Assembly (NCBI RefSeq): GCF_003612055.1
Contig: NZ_RAWB01000015.1
Coordinates: 1 to 40,518 of the forward strand
From: Corallococcus llansteffanensis
GTDB taxonomy: Bacteria; Myxococcota; Myxococcia; Myxococcales; Myxococcaceae
Length of the DNA: 40,518 nt
Reading direction: 5' to 3'
Each line of letters opens with the position of its first letter. Position 1 is the first letter of the stretch. Under the pieces are notes generated by a model. It did not search any database. It had not been told where the DNA came from and saw nothing but the letters and a program-made list of their open reading frames with translations. The position numbers were made by a program, and so were the translations under genes. This document shows positions 24,963 to 32,529 of the stretch, piece after piece.

Positions 24963-26408
24963 TCACCCGGAGAGCACGGGCAGGAGCAGGACCCGGAGGT
25001 GGTCGGCGAGGAAGCGGTAGCTCACCCCGAGGCGGCCGGCCTCCGTGCGCAGGTCCGCGCCCTGGAGCACCTTGAACGCGGACTGCCGCGTGGCATGGAA
25101 GAGCCGGTCGTCGTTCCCTCCCGGGTTCAGCGAGGGGCCCCACTCGGCCAGGGGAAACCGCGCCCGCAGCCGCTCGCGCTCCAGGTAGTCCAGGTGCTCC
25201 GTCGGGCCGGGCTCGGGGGACTGTTCCACCTCGTTGCTCCAGTCGATGGCGGGGAGGAACTCCGCGTAGGGCATCAGCCCGCTGGAGGCCAGGGAGTCTC
25301 CCGCGAGCGCCGTGAGGATCGCGTTGATGACCTCCGGCAGGTTGACCAGGTCGCTGTGGGAGTCCTCGCGCACCGGGGGCACGTAGGCGCGGTAGCAGTG
25401 GGTGGGCAGCCCAGGCAGGAACGAGGACTGGAAGAGCACGGTGCCATCCCCGTTGGAGAGCTTGCCTGGCGCGGGCGGCGGCTGCGAGTGGAGCGTCCAG
25501 CCTCCCGGCCCCATGCGCGCCGCGTAGTCCGTCTTCCCGTTCAGGCCGACGATGACCACGGTGCGCGACGCGAAGCGCTGGGCCACGTCCTGCGCCTGCA
25601 GGCGGGTGAACTGGTAACCGCTGTAGGAGAAGCGCAGCAGCGGGTCGCGCAGCTCGCGGTGGTAGGAGTTGGTCCAGGAATCGGCGCGGTAGAGGTCCTG
25701 TCCGGTGCGCACGGGGTACTTCAGCACCGCGTCCAGCCCGGGCACGCGCGTGGGCCAATACTCGCGGGGGGCCACGAGGAGGTTGAAGAGACCCGGCATG
25801 CTCGCCGCGGACTGGCGCAGGGTGGCATTGCTCATCAGCCAGTCCGCGGGCGTGCCGGTGCCATCCTCGATGACCCGGATGGGCTTGAGGGCGCCCCAGA
25901 AGGGCGGCGCGCAGAACACGATGCGCTCGATGGCGTCATCGAACTCGCGCGTGGAGGCCAGCATCCGCAGCAGCACGCAACCGCCCATGCTGTGGGTGAC
26001 GAAGCGCAGCGGCTGCCCGTCCGTGCGCAGGCTTCGCAGGAAGAGCGCCAGCCGCTGTGCCTCGATGCCGATGCCGTCGCGCCAGTCGAAGTTGAAGCGG
26101 CCCCACCCGATGCCCGCGAGATAGTCGGCGTAGTGATCGCCGATGACGGGCAGGGTGATCGTGGAGCGTGCGTAGATGAACTGCCCGGGGCTGTCGACTC
26201 CGCCCTGGGGCGTGACATTCAAGAAGGCGAGGTTGTCCACCTCGTGCCAGATGCCCGTGTCCAGCCAGAGGGTGTCACGGCGTTGCCGGTCGTACAGCTC
26301 ACTGCCCATCACCCCGTGCAGGAAGATGGCGCGCCGGGGCGAGTTGCGGATGTCATTGAGCCATCCCGGCCAGACCTCGTTGGCGTAATAGTCGTGCTTG
26401 AGCAGCAT
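24963..26408 (-). CDS. Alpha/beta hydrolase of the lecithin:cholesterol acyltransferase-like type
   Basis: A 481-residue hydrolase without an evident signal peptide. Early features are 'IFLHGVMGSELYD' (residues about 28-40, the oxyanion strand found in LCAT/phospholipase-type enzymes), 'WLDTGIWHEVDNLAFL' and 'YDRQRRDTLW'. The nucleophile elbow T-H-S-M-G-G follows 'PLRFV' near residue 140. The closing region contains 'LSNGDGTVLFQSSFLPG' and 'SHSDLVNLPEVINAIL', placing the acid and a histidine in the expected order. It is probably a lipase or acyltransferase on lipid or polymer esters. The ATG at 26408 is used; an upstream GTG-led extension lacks support. No partner gene is evident. Confidence 0.83.
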   Translation of the reverse strand: MLLKHDYYANEVWPGWLNDIRNSPRRAIFLHGVMGSELYDRQRRDTLWLDTGIWHEVDNLAFLNVTPQGGVDSPGQFIYARSTITLPVIGDHYADYLAGIGWGRFNFDWRDGIGIEAQRLALFLRSLRTDGQPLRFVTHSMGGCVLLRMLASTREFDDAIERIVFCAPPFWGALKPIRVIEDGTGTPADWLMSNATLRQSAASMPGLFNLLVAPREYWPTRVPGLDAVLKYPVRTGQDLYRADSWTNSYHRELRDPLLRFSYSGYQFTRLQAQDVAQRFASRTVVIVGLNGKTDYAARMGPGGWTLHSQPPPAPGKLSNGDGTVLFQSSFLPGLPTHCYRAYVPPVREDSHSDLVNLPEVINAILTALAGDSLASSGLMPYAEFLPAIDWSNEVEQSPEPGPTEHLDYLERERLRARFPLAEWGPSLNPGGNDDRLFHATRQSAFKVLQGADLRTEAGRLGVSYRFLADHLRVLLLPVLSG

Positions 26409-26492
26409 GGCCCCCCCGGGAGGCCGAAACCTGGGAGCCCCCGCGGCCGGGCACAATCACCCTGAGGGACGGGCTGGCGCGCGAAGGCGCCG

Positions 26493-27167
26493 TCATCGAG
26501 CGGCAGTGCGTCCCCAGCGGAGCGTCAGCCCGACATGGCCCGTCAGCGGCTGGCGGCCGTCCCGCAGGTCGAGCGGAAGCTCGAGGCCGCCCTCTGCTCG
26601 CAGCTCGAGGGACGGATTCAGACGGAACGCAACGCCGAGCGAACCGCCCGGTGAGGCAAGCAGGTGTGTGCCATTGAACCTGCCTTGAAAGACGGTGAGC
26701 GGTCCCGCGAAGGCCCCCATCAGCGAGGCGCCCCCGGTGATGGTCCACGTTCGATTGATCCGGTAGTCGAGCAGCGTCTGCGCCCCGAGGCGAAAGTTGA
26801 CGGGCTCCGTGGAGTTGTTGGTGACGGGCACGTACCAGGCACCCGCGCTGGGGGCGACCGACAACGTCCAGGGGGAGCGCTCGACGAGCCGGTGCCGGGT
26901 CCCGAGCTCGAGGCCCAGCAAGGTGAGGCGACCGCCCCAATCCCAGTTCTCGCCGGCCCCCTTGCGGAAGGTGAGCTCGGGATTGGGCAGATACGCCCGC
27001 TCCCGGCCGCGCTCGAAGGCGAGCGCGTTCAGTGAAACGCCGACCTCGGTCGTCCCCTCGGGGGTCGTCGCCGCGCCGAGGTTCCGCGCTCCGCTCAGAC
27101 AGCCGGGGGCGAAGAGGAGCATCCCACCCAACCCCAGCAGGGCCCGCGCGGCGTGCCGCGGCGTCAT
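26493..27167 (-). CDS. Outer-membrane-type beta-strand-rich lipoprotein
   Basis: A 224-residue exported protein with a hydrophobic N-terminus ending in a lipobox-like FAPGC. The mature sequence alternates hydrophobic and polar residues with aromatic ends, as in small beta-barrels: 'WGGRLTLLGLELGTRHRLV', 'WTLSVAPSAGAWYVPV', 'WTITGGASLMGAF', 'LELRAEGGLELPLDLR' and 'LTGHVGLTLRWG'. No named family was recognised. The ATG at 27167 overlaps the endonuclease-like gene's TGA (ATGA), implying translational coupling; a second ATG three codons upstream (27176) is possible. Confidence 0.72.
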   Translation of the reverse strand: MTPRHAARALLGLGGMLLFAPGCLSGARNLGAATTPEGTTEVGVSLNALAFERGRERAYLPNPELTFRKGAGENWDWGGRLTLLGLELGTRHRLVERSPWTLSVAPSAGAWYVPVTNNSTEPVNFRLGAQTLLDYRINRTWTITGGASLMGAFAGPLTVFQGRFNGTHLLASPGGSLGVAFRLNPSLELRAEGGLELPLDLRDGRQPLTGHVGLTLRWGRTAAR

Positions 27168-28090
27168 GGCGGCCATGCGAAGCGCACCCAGACCGGATGG
27201 TGATCGCTCCCAGCAGGACGCCTGTCCACGCCGCGATCCACCGCAGAGAGACCCCGGACGAAGACGGAGTCGAGCGGCAAGCCGCCGATCACGGAGTCCA
27301 CGGTGTCACCCACGCCTTCCGAGGCCCATTGGTATCCCCGCTCCGAGAACAGCTTCACGGTCTGCTTGAGGCTTCCCGGGTCGGAGGTGTTGAAGTCGCC
27401 AGCAATGACTTGCAACGGTTCCGTTCCGTCGACCGCGTCGATGATCGTCTCCGCCTGATCGAGCCGTCCGCTGAGCCCGACGATGGGGGTCGCGTTGTGC
27501 ACGGAGACCACCTGGACGGGGGTCCCTCGGATGTCCAGCGTCGCGACGACGGCGATGCGATGCTGCTGGTGATACGGGTCGTCATGGGGAAGGTTGATCT
27601 TCCGATCCGCGGTGATGGGCCACCGGCTCAACAGCGCGTTTCCGAAGTCATCGCCATCCACCTGGACGGAGGCGGGGTAGTAGACGTAGGCCAGCCCGAG
27701 CTCCCTTGCGATCCTGTCCACGGAGGTGGCGTCCATCTCCTGCATCGCGATGACGTCCGCCTCCGCGAGCGGAGGTCTCGTGAGGGCCGTGATCGCCTCG
27801 GAGACGTTCTCGGCGAAGGCGAGGTTGAACGTCACGACGGTGACCGGAGAGGGCTCCTCCGCGGCGACGGCGCCAGGAGTCCGATGGTCTCCGCTGTATC
27901 TCGGTCCGGTCTCGTCGGGGTAGTTCTCCGCGAGCGGGCACGCGGTCAGGAGCGCGAGCAGGAGGAGCGCCCACGCCGGCGCGACGAGCGGGCCCTTGCT
28001 TCGCGGGAAGGTCTGTCGCGGGGACGCGACCCTCCTCTGCGCGACTCGGCGTGCTTCGTCGGGCGGCAATGACTGACTCATTGCGTACAT
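27164..28090 (-). CDS. Endonuclease/exonuclease/phosphatase (EEP) family lipoprotein
   Basis: A 308-residue protein with a long basic N-terminus, a hydrophobic run and a lipobox-like LLTAC (Cys 51), so probably membrane-anchored outside the cytoplasm. The EEP metal-dependent hydrolase core is complete: F88-N-L, Q117-E-M-D120 (metal ligand Glu), 'VVSVHNATP' around 195-203, G231-D-F-N234 and S295-D-H-H-P299. Extracellular members are nucleases, phosphodiesterases or sphingomyelinase-like enzymes, and the sequence does not decide between them. An in-frame ATG at 28081 is an alternative start. Coupled to the outer-membrane-type gene downstream. Confidence 0.88.
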   Translation of the reverse strand: MYAMSQSLPPDEARRVAQRRVASPRQTFPRSKGPLVAPAWALLLLALLTACPLAENYPDETGPRYSGDHRTPGAVAAEEPSPVTVVTFNLAFAENVSEAITALTRPPLAEADVIAMQEMDATSVDRIARELGLAYVYYPASVQVDGDDFGNALLSRWPITADRKINLPHDDPYHQQHRIAVVATLDIRGTPVQVVSVHNATPIVGLSGRLDQAETIIDAVDGTEPLQVIAGDFNTSDPGSLKQTVKLFSERGYQWASEGVGDTVDSVIGGLPLDSVFVRGLSAVDRGVDRRPAGSDHHPVWVRFAWPP

Positions 28091-28310
28091 GAACGGTGCG
28101 GGGGACCAAAGATTCCGTTCGCCGCGGCCTTGAGGGATGCCCCATGCGCTTCCCGGTGTGGTCGTTCCCCATCCGACGCACCCTCCGGCTCCAGGGTCGA
28201 TGGCCGGCGGGGCAAGCCAGTCCCACCCTCAATCCCGACATGCTTCCCGGCGTGGAGGGACGAAGCCGCTCATTCCGATCCACGAGAGGTGGGGCCGTGC
28301 GGTGGGGACA

Positions 28311-29696
28311 ATGGCCGTGAGGTCCGGGGGGACCAGCTCCGCAGCCCTCGTGCACCTCGCGATGGTGCTGCTGCTGGCCGCTGCCTTCCCGGCCCACGCG
28401 CACGAAGTCCCCGCGGATGCGCCACTCGCCGCGGCGCCTCCGAGCCGGAATGTCTGGCTGGCGCTGGGCGAGGTGACGGCGGCGAACGCGGCGATATGGT
28501 CGGTGAACCGGTTCATCCGGAAGACCGACTGGTCCGAGGTGAGCCCGGAGGTGTGGGGGCGCAACCTGACGGGCCGCTTCGAGTGGGACGCGGACAAGTT
28601 CACCGCCAACCAGCTCGACCATCCGTACCACGGTGGCATCTACTACAACATCGGGCGCGACAATGGCTTCAGCTACTGGGAGTCCGGCCTCCTCACCTTC
28701 CTCGGCAGCCTCCAGTGGGAGGTGTTCGGTGAGAACAACCCCCCGTCCACCAACGACATCATCAACACCAGCCTCGGAGGTCTCGCCGTCGGCGAGGTGC
28801 TGTACCGGCTGTCCTCGATGATCCTGGACAACAGCGCCACGGGCTGGGAGCGGGGGGGCCTCGAGGTGGCGGCGGGCCTGCTCAACCCCGGGCGCGGCCT
28901 CAGCCGGGTCGTCCGGGGCGAGGCGTGGCGGGTCGGGCCCACGCCGCGCGAGTCGACGCCGCTCCACTTCGCCGGCTTCGCGCGGGCGGGGTTCCTCCAG
29001 GAGGGAGATGCCACGAAGGGGCAAGTGGGCGAGGGCCAGTTCTTCCTCGGGTTGGGCCTGCGCTCCGGCGACCCGTTCCTCGACGACTTCCACAAGCCGT
29101 TCGACAGCTTCTCGGTGGACGCCAGCTTCATCACCCGCCAGGACCACTTCCTCAGCCAGGCCGAGGTGCAGGGGCTGCTCGCGCTCACCCCGCTGGTGCG
29201 GCGACCCCGGTGGCAGGTCCTGCTGGGCGCGTACCAGTTCTACGACTACGTGGACATTGGCAACTACCAGGTGGGCGCTCAGTCCTTCAGCGGGAGCCTG
29301 CTCTACCGCCACGAGCTGAAGGGAGCGCTGGATGTGCGGGCGACCCTGGACCTGCGGGGCGTGGCGCTCGCGGCCATCTCCACCGACCCCTCCGAGACAG
29401 ATGGGCGGGGCTACGACTACGGGCCGGGGCTGGGAGTCACGCTGCGGGCCGCGTTGGGCTCCTGGCCGTGGGAGTACGCAGGCCTGGAGTTGGAGGCGTC
29501 GTGGATCCGCACCCTGGACGGGACGTCGAACGACCACCTGATTCAGGAGGGGCGCCTCCATGCGGACATCCCGGTGTTCCATGGACTGGGGTTGGGCGGC
29601 AGCGTCCAGCTCTTCCGGCGTGACAGCCTCATTCCCCACGAGCAGGCCGACACCCAGAAGAACCCCCGGTTCCAGGTGTTCGTGTCGTGGCACTGA
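28311..29696 (+). CDS. DUF3943 domain-containing outer membrane protein
   Basis: A 461-residue exported protein; the signal peptide ends about residue 30 (AAAFPAHAH). The DUF3943 signature occupies about residues 75-155: 'FEWDADKFTANQLDHPYHGG' then 'YYNIGRDNGFSYWESGLLTF' and 'NPPSTNDIINTSLGGLAVGE'. The C-terminal half has alternating strands typical of an outer-membrane barrel ('FFLGLGLRSGDPFLDDF', 'VDIGNYQVGAQSFSGSLLYR') and ends with aromatic 'VFVSWH'. Function of the family is unknown, though it is often called a lipid A or LPS-related outer-membrane protein by association. ATG 28311 is chosen as the one giving a proper signal peptide. Confidence 0.85.
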   Translation: MAVRSGGTSSAALVHLAMVLLLAAAFPAHAHEVPADAPLAAAPPSRNVWLALGEVTAANAAIWSVNRFIRKTDWSEVSPEVWGRNLTGRFEWDADKFTANQLDHPYHGGIYYNIGRDNGFSYWESGLLTFLGSLQWEVFGENNPPSTNDIINTSLGGLAVGEVLYRLSSMILDNSATGWERGGLEVAAGLLNPGRGLSRVVRGEAWRVGPTPRESTPLHFAGFARAGFLQEGDATKGQVGEGQFFLGLGLRSGDPFLDDFHKPFDSFSVDASFITRQDHFLSQAEVQGLLALTPLVRRPRWQVLLGAYQFYDYVDIGNYQVGAQSFSGSLLYRHELKGALDVRATLDLRGVALAAISTDPSETDGRGYDYGPGLGVTLRAALGSWPWEYAGLELEASWIRTLDGTSNDHLIQEGRLHADIPVFHGLGLGGSVQLFRRDSLIPHEQADTQKNPRFQVFVSWH

Positions 29697-29730
29697 GGTC
29701 CGCGGCCTTCCTGCCTTCCCGTGGGTGCGC

Positions 29731-30261
29731 TTACCGCGGCGCTGGTGAGGGCGCCTGGCGCACGCGCCGCCACTTCACCTCGCCCACTGCCGTCGCGCCG
29801 CCGCTCGTGGGGACGGGGACGGTGTACGCCAGCTCGTCGCCGGTGAGGGTGAAGGCGCGCTGCTGTCCGGTGCCCTCCCAGTTCGGAAACGAGGCGTGGT
29901 CGATGTGGAAGGTGAGGGTGCCCGTTGCGCCATCCACCGTGTAGCGGCCGAAGTGCGAATTGCTCCCCTGCACCGTGGCCTTGTACTCCTCGGGCGTGCC
30001 CTGACTCTTGTCGTTGGAGGCGAACCGGGCGCGGCCCGCGCGGAGGATGTGGAGGGAGTAGCGGCCCTGCGCGTCGAACATGAGCAGGCCCTGGGGCTCG
30101 GGCCCGTAGAGCTGCACGCGGCGGCCATCGGGGTACACGTTGTCGCAGAGCACGAGCGTCCACGTCCCCGCGAGCTGCTTCGAGGACCCCTGCTCCCGAG
30201 GCGCGGCGGCGAGGAGCAGCAGCGACACGGCGGCGAGGGTGAGGCTTCGGGACAGGTGCAT
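29731..30261 (-). CDS. Secreted lipocalin-like domain protein
   Basis: A 176-residue exported protein with a signal peptide (residues 1-23, ending LLAAAPRE). The mature part resembles the lipocalin-like domain of small bacterial secreted proteins: 'LAGTWTLVLCDNVYPDGRR', 'YGPEPQGLLMFDAQGRYSLH', 'HFGRYTVDGATGTLTFHID' and 'FTLTGDELAYTVPVP'. The ligand is unknown. It lies 9 nt downstream of an internally deleted SDR gene on the same strand and is likely expressed from that gene's promoter, in front of the CGNR operator region. Confidence 0.8.
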   Translation of the reverse strand: MHLSRSLTLAAVSLLLLAAAPREQGSSKQLAGTWTLVLCDNVYPDGRRVQLYGPEPQGLLMFDAQGRYSLHILRAGRARFASNDKSQGTPEEYKATVQGSNSHFGRYTVDGATGTLTFHIDHASFPNWEGTGQQRAFTLTGDELAYTVPVPTSGGATAVGEVKWRRVRQAPSPAPR

Positions 30262-30269
30262 GGCGCGCC

Positions 30270-30419
30270 TCACATGAGCAGGCCGCCACCGTCCACGCAG
30301 AGGACGGTGCCGGTGAGGAAGGGGTTGGTCATCGCGAAGAGGGTGGCGGCGACGGCCACGGACCGGCCAATGCCAGAGCCCGCGCCGATGACCACCACCC
30401 TCTTGCCTTCGAGCTGCAT
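30270..30419 (-). pseudogene. Internally deleted SDR gene (49-codon remnant)
   Basis: Starting at the ATG at 30419 behind a good GGAGGTG, the frame reads 'MQLEGKRVVVIGAGSGIGRS' (the start of an SDR Rossmann fold with its Gly-rich loop), continues V-A-V-A-A-T-L-F, and then passes directly into 'AMTNPFLTGTVLCVDGGG', the end of an SDR. About 180-200 codons containing the Asn, Ser, Tyr and Lys catalytic residues are absent, but the frame is intact. The deletion is marked by a GCC-rich joint. The ribosome site, start and stop are preserved, so a 49-residue product may still be made. The lipocalin-like gene follows 9 nt later. Confidence 0.8.
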
Positions 30420-30440
30420 GCGTCCACCTCCGGATGGAAT

Positions 30441-30494
30441 GTTGTAACCCCACCAAGAGGTTACGAATGCGGATATGGGCTGAAGTTCGTAACC
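30441..30494. promoter_or_regulatory. Operator with three TAACC/GGTTA half-sites
   Basis: GGTTACGAA (30459-30467) and TTCGTAACC (30486-30494) form a perfect 9-bp inverted repeat with an 18-nt spacer. A related GTTGTAACC at 30441-30449 gives a third half-site oriented like the right arm. They lie between the mini-SDR (start 30419, minus) and the CGNR regulator (start 30530, plus). The expected reading is binding by the CGNR regulator to both promoters. Confidence 0.6.
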
Positions 30495-30529
30495 TGTCAA
30501 TACGGTTTCATGCTTTGTTGGTGACGCAC

Positions 30530-31141
30530 ATGGCACGCTCGAAACGTTCCACTCCGGAAACGCACGTGGCGCCGACAGGCGAGCTGCGCGACGGGTTCAA
30601 GTTCCGCTCCGGCCGGCTTTGCCTGGACCTGCCGGCGTCGCTGGTCGCGCGGTTGAAGGCCGAGCCGAAGGACCTGCTGGAGACGCCGCACGACCTGGGC
30701 CGCTGGCTCGTGGCCGCGGGGCTGGCGGCGAAGGATCCGAAGCCCACCGACGAGGAGCTGCGGCAGGCACGCGAGCTTCGCGAGGCCCTCTACCGGTTGG
30801 CGGTGGCCCGCTTGCGGAATGAGGACCTGGACACCAGGGACAGGGCGCTGGTGAACCGGTGGGCGGCGGAGCCCCCTCCGGCGCCGCAGCTCGGGCCCCA
30901 GGGGCTGACGTGGACGAGCGGTGGCGTGCCCTCGCTCCTGGCGGCGGTGGCGAGGGACGGTGTGGAGCTGCTGGGGGGCCCGCTGGCGGAGCGCATCCAC
31001 AACTGCGAGGGCGAGGGCTGCGCGCTGCTCTTCGTGGACACCTCGCGCTCCGGCGAGCGACGCTGGTGCTCCATGTCCGGCTGCGGCAACAAGGCGAAGG
31101 TGGAGGAGTTCCGCCGACGCCAGCGGGGAGAGGGCGGGTAG
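30530..31141 (+). CDS. CGNR zinc finger (ABATE domain) transcriptional regulator
   Basis: A 203-residue regulator. The N-terminal ABATE domain begins 'FKFRSGRLCLDLPASLVARL' (residues 24-43). The C-terminal zinc ribbon has Cys159, Cys164, Cys180 and Cys185 in 'HNCEGEGCALLFVDTSRSG', 'RRWCSMSGCGNKAKV' and a basic tail, matching the CGNR motif with K in place of R. These are DNA-binding repressors or activators of metabolic genes. The ATG at 30530 lacks a strong ribosome site and an in-frame GTG at 30521 is possible. Divergent from the mini-SDR/lipocalin genes across an inverted-repeat operator, which suggests the original target was the now-deleted SDR. Confidence 0.88.
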   Translation: MARSKRSTPETHVAPTGELRDGFKFRSGRLCLDLPASLVARLKAEPKDLLETPHDLGRWLVAAGLAAKDPKPTDEELRQARELREALYRLAVARLRNEDLDTRDRALVNRWAAEPPPAPQLGPQGLTWTSGGVPSLLAAVARDGVELLGGPLAERIHNCEGEGCALLFVDTSRSGERRWCSMSGCGNKAKVEEFRRRQRGEGG

Positions 31142-31168
31142 GAGGAGCGCTCGACTACACTGCGCTCC

Positions 31169-31636
31169 ATGCCTCGAATCCTCAGCGGCGCGCTGCTGGT
31201 CCTCACCCTGAGCGGCTGCGCAGCCGCCCCGCCCAAAGGAGATGCACCCGTGCGCCTCGGCAACTTTTCCGTCAGCCTCACCGTCAAGGACCTCGCCGTA
31301 TCGCGCGCGTTCTACGAGAAGCTCGGCTTCCAGGCCATCGGCGGTGATCCGGCCCAGAACTGGCTCATCCTGCAGAACGAGACCAGCACCATCGGCCTCT
31401 TCCAGGGCCTGTTCGACAAGAACCTCCTGACGTTCAACCCGGGCTGGGATCGCAACGCCCAACAACTCGCCGACTTCGACGACATCCGCGAGCTCCAGCG
31501 GACGCTCCAGGCCCGCGGTCTCACCCTGACCTCCGTCGCCGACGAGTCCTCCACCGGCCCCGCGAGCCTCATGCTCATCGACCCCGACGGCAATCCCATC
31601 CTGCTGGATCAGCACGTCCCGAAGCCGGAACACTGA
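31169..31636 (+). CDS. VOC (glyoxalase/bleomycin-resistance) family lipoprotein
   Basis: A 155-residue protein with a lipobox LSGC (Cys17) and a mature domain of the vicinal-oxygen-chelate fold: 'FSVSLTVKDLAVSRAFYEKL' opening and 'STGPASLMLIDPDGNPILLD' closing, as in glyoxalase I-like proteins. One half of the usual two-module fold fits the length, so the protein probably dimerises. Most VOC proteins are cytosolic, so a lipid anchor is unusual and worth noting. The start is the first ATG and has a weak ribosome site. It ends just before a hairpin at 31666-31691. Confidence 0.85.
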   Translation: MPRILSGALLVLTLSGCAAAPPKGDAPVRLGNFSVSLTVKDLAVSRAFYEKLGFQAIGGDPAQNWLILQNETSTIGLFQGLFDKNLLTFNPGWDRNAQQLADFDDIRELQRTLQARGLTLTSVADESSTGPASLMLIDPDGNPILLDQHVPKPEH

Positions 31637-31665
31637 AGACGGGTCGCACAGGCCTCATGCCGAGG

Positions 31666-31691
31666 GGGCGGAAGTGACACCGGTTCCGCCC
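31666..31691. terminator. Hairpin after the VOC lipoprotein
   Basis: GGGCGGAA (31666-31673) pairs with TTCCGCCC (31684-31691), 10-nt loop, 30 nt past the stop at 31636. A T/A-richer stretch follows. Likely terminator. Confidence 0.5.
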
Positions 31692-31710
31692 TGAATTCTC
31701 ATAATTCGAT

Positions 31711-31740
31711 TTGACCGACGCTGGACGGGATTCCTACCGT
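31711..31740 (+). promoter_or_regulatory. Possible sigma70-type promoter
   Basis: TTGACC at 31711-31716 and TACCGT at 31735-31740 with an 18-nt spacer, about 45 nt before the ATG at 31786. Fits the general consensus only moderately. Confidence 0.3.
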
Positions 31741-31785
31741 CTCGCCCTGTTGCGCCCAACCCGACGCGCGGAATCGAGACGGAAG

Positions 31786-32529
31786 ATGAGAACGCTCTTG
31801 TTGTGTGGACTCACGATGGTGCTGGCCCTGGGCTGTTCCGATGGACCGGCGCCGCAGGTGGACGAGGCGGAGGGCTTCGCGCTGCTCCAGCGCGACGCGA
31901 CCACGCTCGAGGCGACCTACCGTGCGGGTGGCGCGTCCGTTCGCGCGCTGGTGGTCGAGACCTCCCAGGACGTCGTCGAGGTGACGTACGACTTCGGTGA
32001 GACGGTCATCGGCTTCCACATCGACTACAACCAGGGCGTCGGGAACTTCTCGCCGAGCGGAAACCCGCTCGATGCGGCGCAGGCGCAGCTGCTCACCCCG
32101 CTGCTCGAGGGGCTCTCCAAGGCCGTACCGGAGGAGGAAGGGCAGCGCACGCGCGTCGAGAACGCGGCGATGCGCCAGACGAGCTTCATGCAGATCGTGC
32201 CGGTGGGCGAGCTCCTCACGGCGTACCAGTTCGTCTCCGAGCGCGGCTGGACCCACATCTCCTGCTCCTGCGGCAACCAGTACATCGGGTCCGGCTACTA
32301 CCGTCAGGCCGGCATGGGCTGCGGCTGCAACGGCGGCGACAATGGCTGCAAGGGCCGCTGTGGTCAGGGCTGCGGCGTCACCAGCACCCCCCGGTGCGTG
32401 GGCACGACGGCGTACACGCAGGACTGCGCCAAGCACGACTACGGCCTCGGCAGCTTCTCGGCGGCCTCGGACGACTATTCGTTCGCGTCCAACAACTGCA
32501 GCTGCAGCGGGGTCGGCACCTGCTACTAG
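31786..32529 (+). CDS. Cys-rich lipoprotein with a C-terminal phospholipase A2-like C..HD pattern
   Basis: A 247-residue predicted lipoprotein (lipobox ALGC, Cys17). Residues 20-150 form an uncharacterised soluble domain. Residues 155-247 contain thirteen cysteines (160, 162, 179, 181, 188, 192, 196, 204, 214, 238, 240, 246 and nearby), most probably disulphide-bonded. Inside, Cys214-A-K-His217-Asp218 resembles the CxxHD active-site helix of secreted phospholipase A2 proteins, with 'GRCGQGCG' upstream in the place of a calcium loop and 'SDDYSFASNNC' downstream. The PLA2 reading is an inference from this motif only. The next gene overlaps its 3' end by about 10 nt. Confidence 0.78.
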   Translation: MRTLLLCGLTMVLALGCSDGPAPQVDEAEGFALLQRDATTLEATYRAGGASVRALVVETSQDVVEVTYDFGETVIGFHIDYNQGVGNFSPSGNPLDAAQAQLLTPLLEGLSKAVPEEEGQRTRVENAAMRQTSFMQIVPVGELLTAYQFVSERGWTHISCSCGNQYIGSGYYRQAGMGCGCNGGDNGCKGRCGQGCGVTSTPRCVGTTAYTQDCAKHDYGLGSFSAASDDYSFASNNCSCSGVGTCY

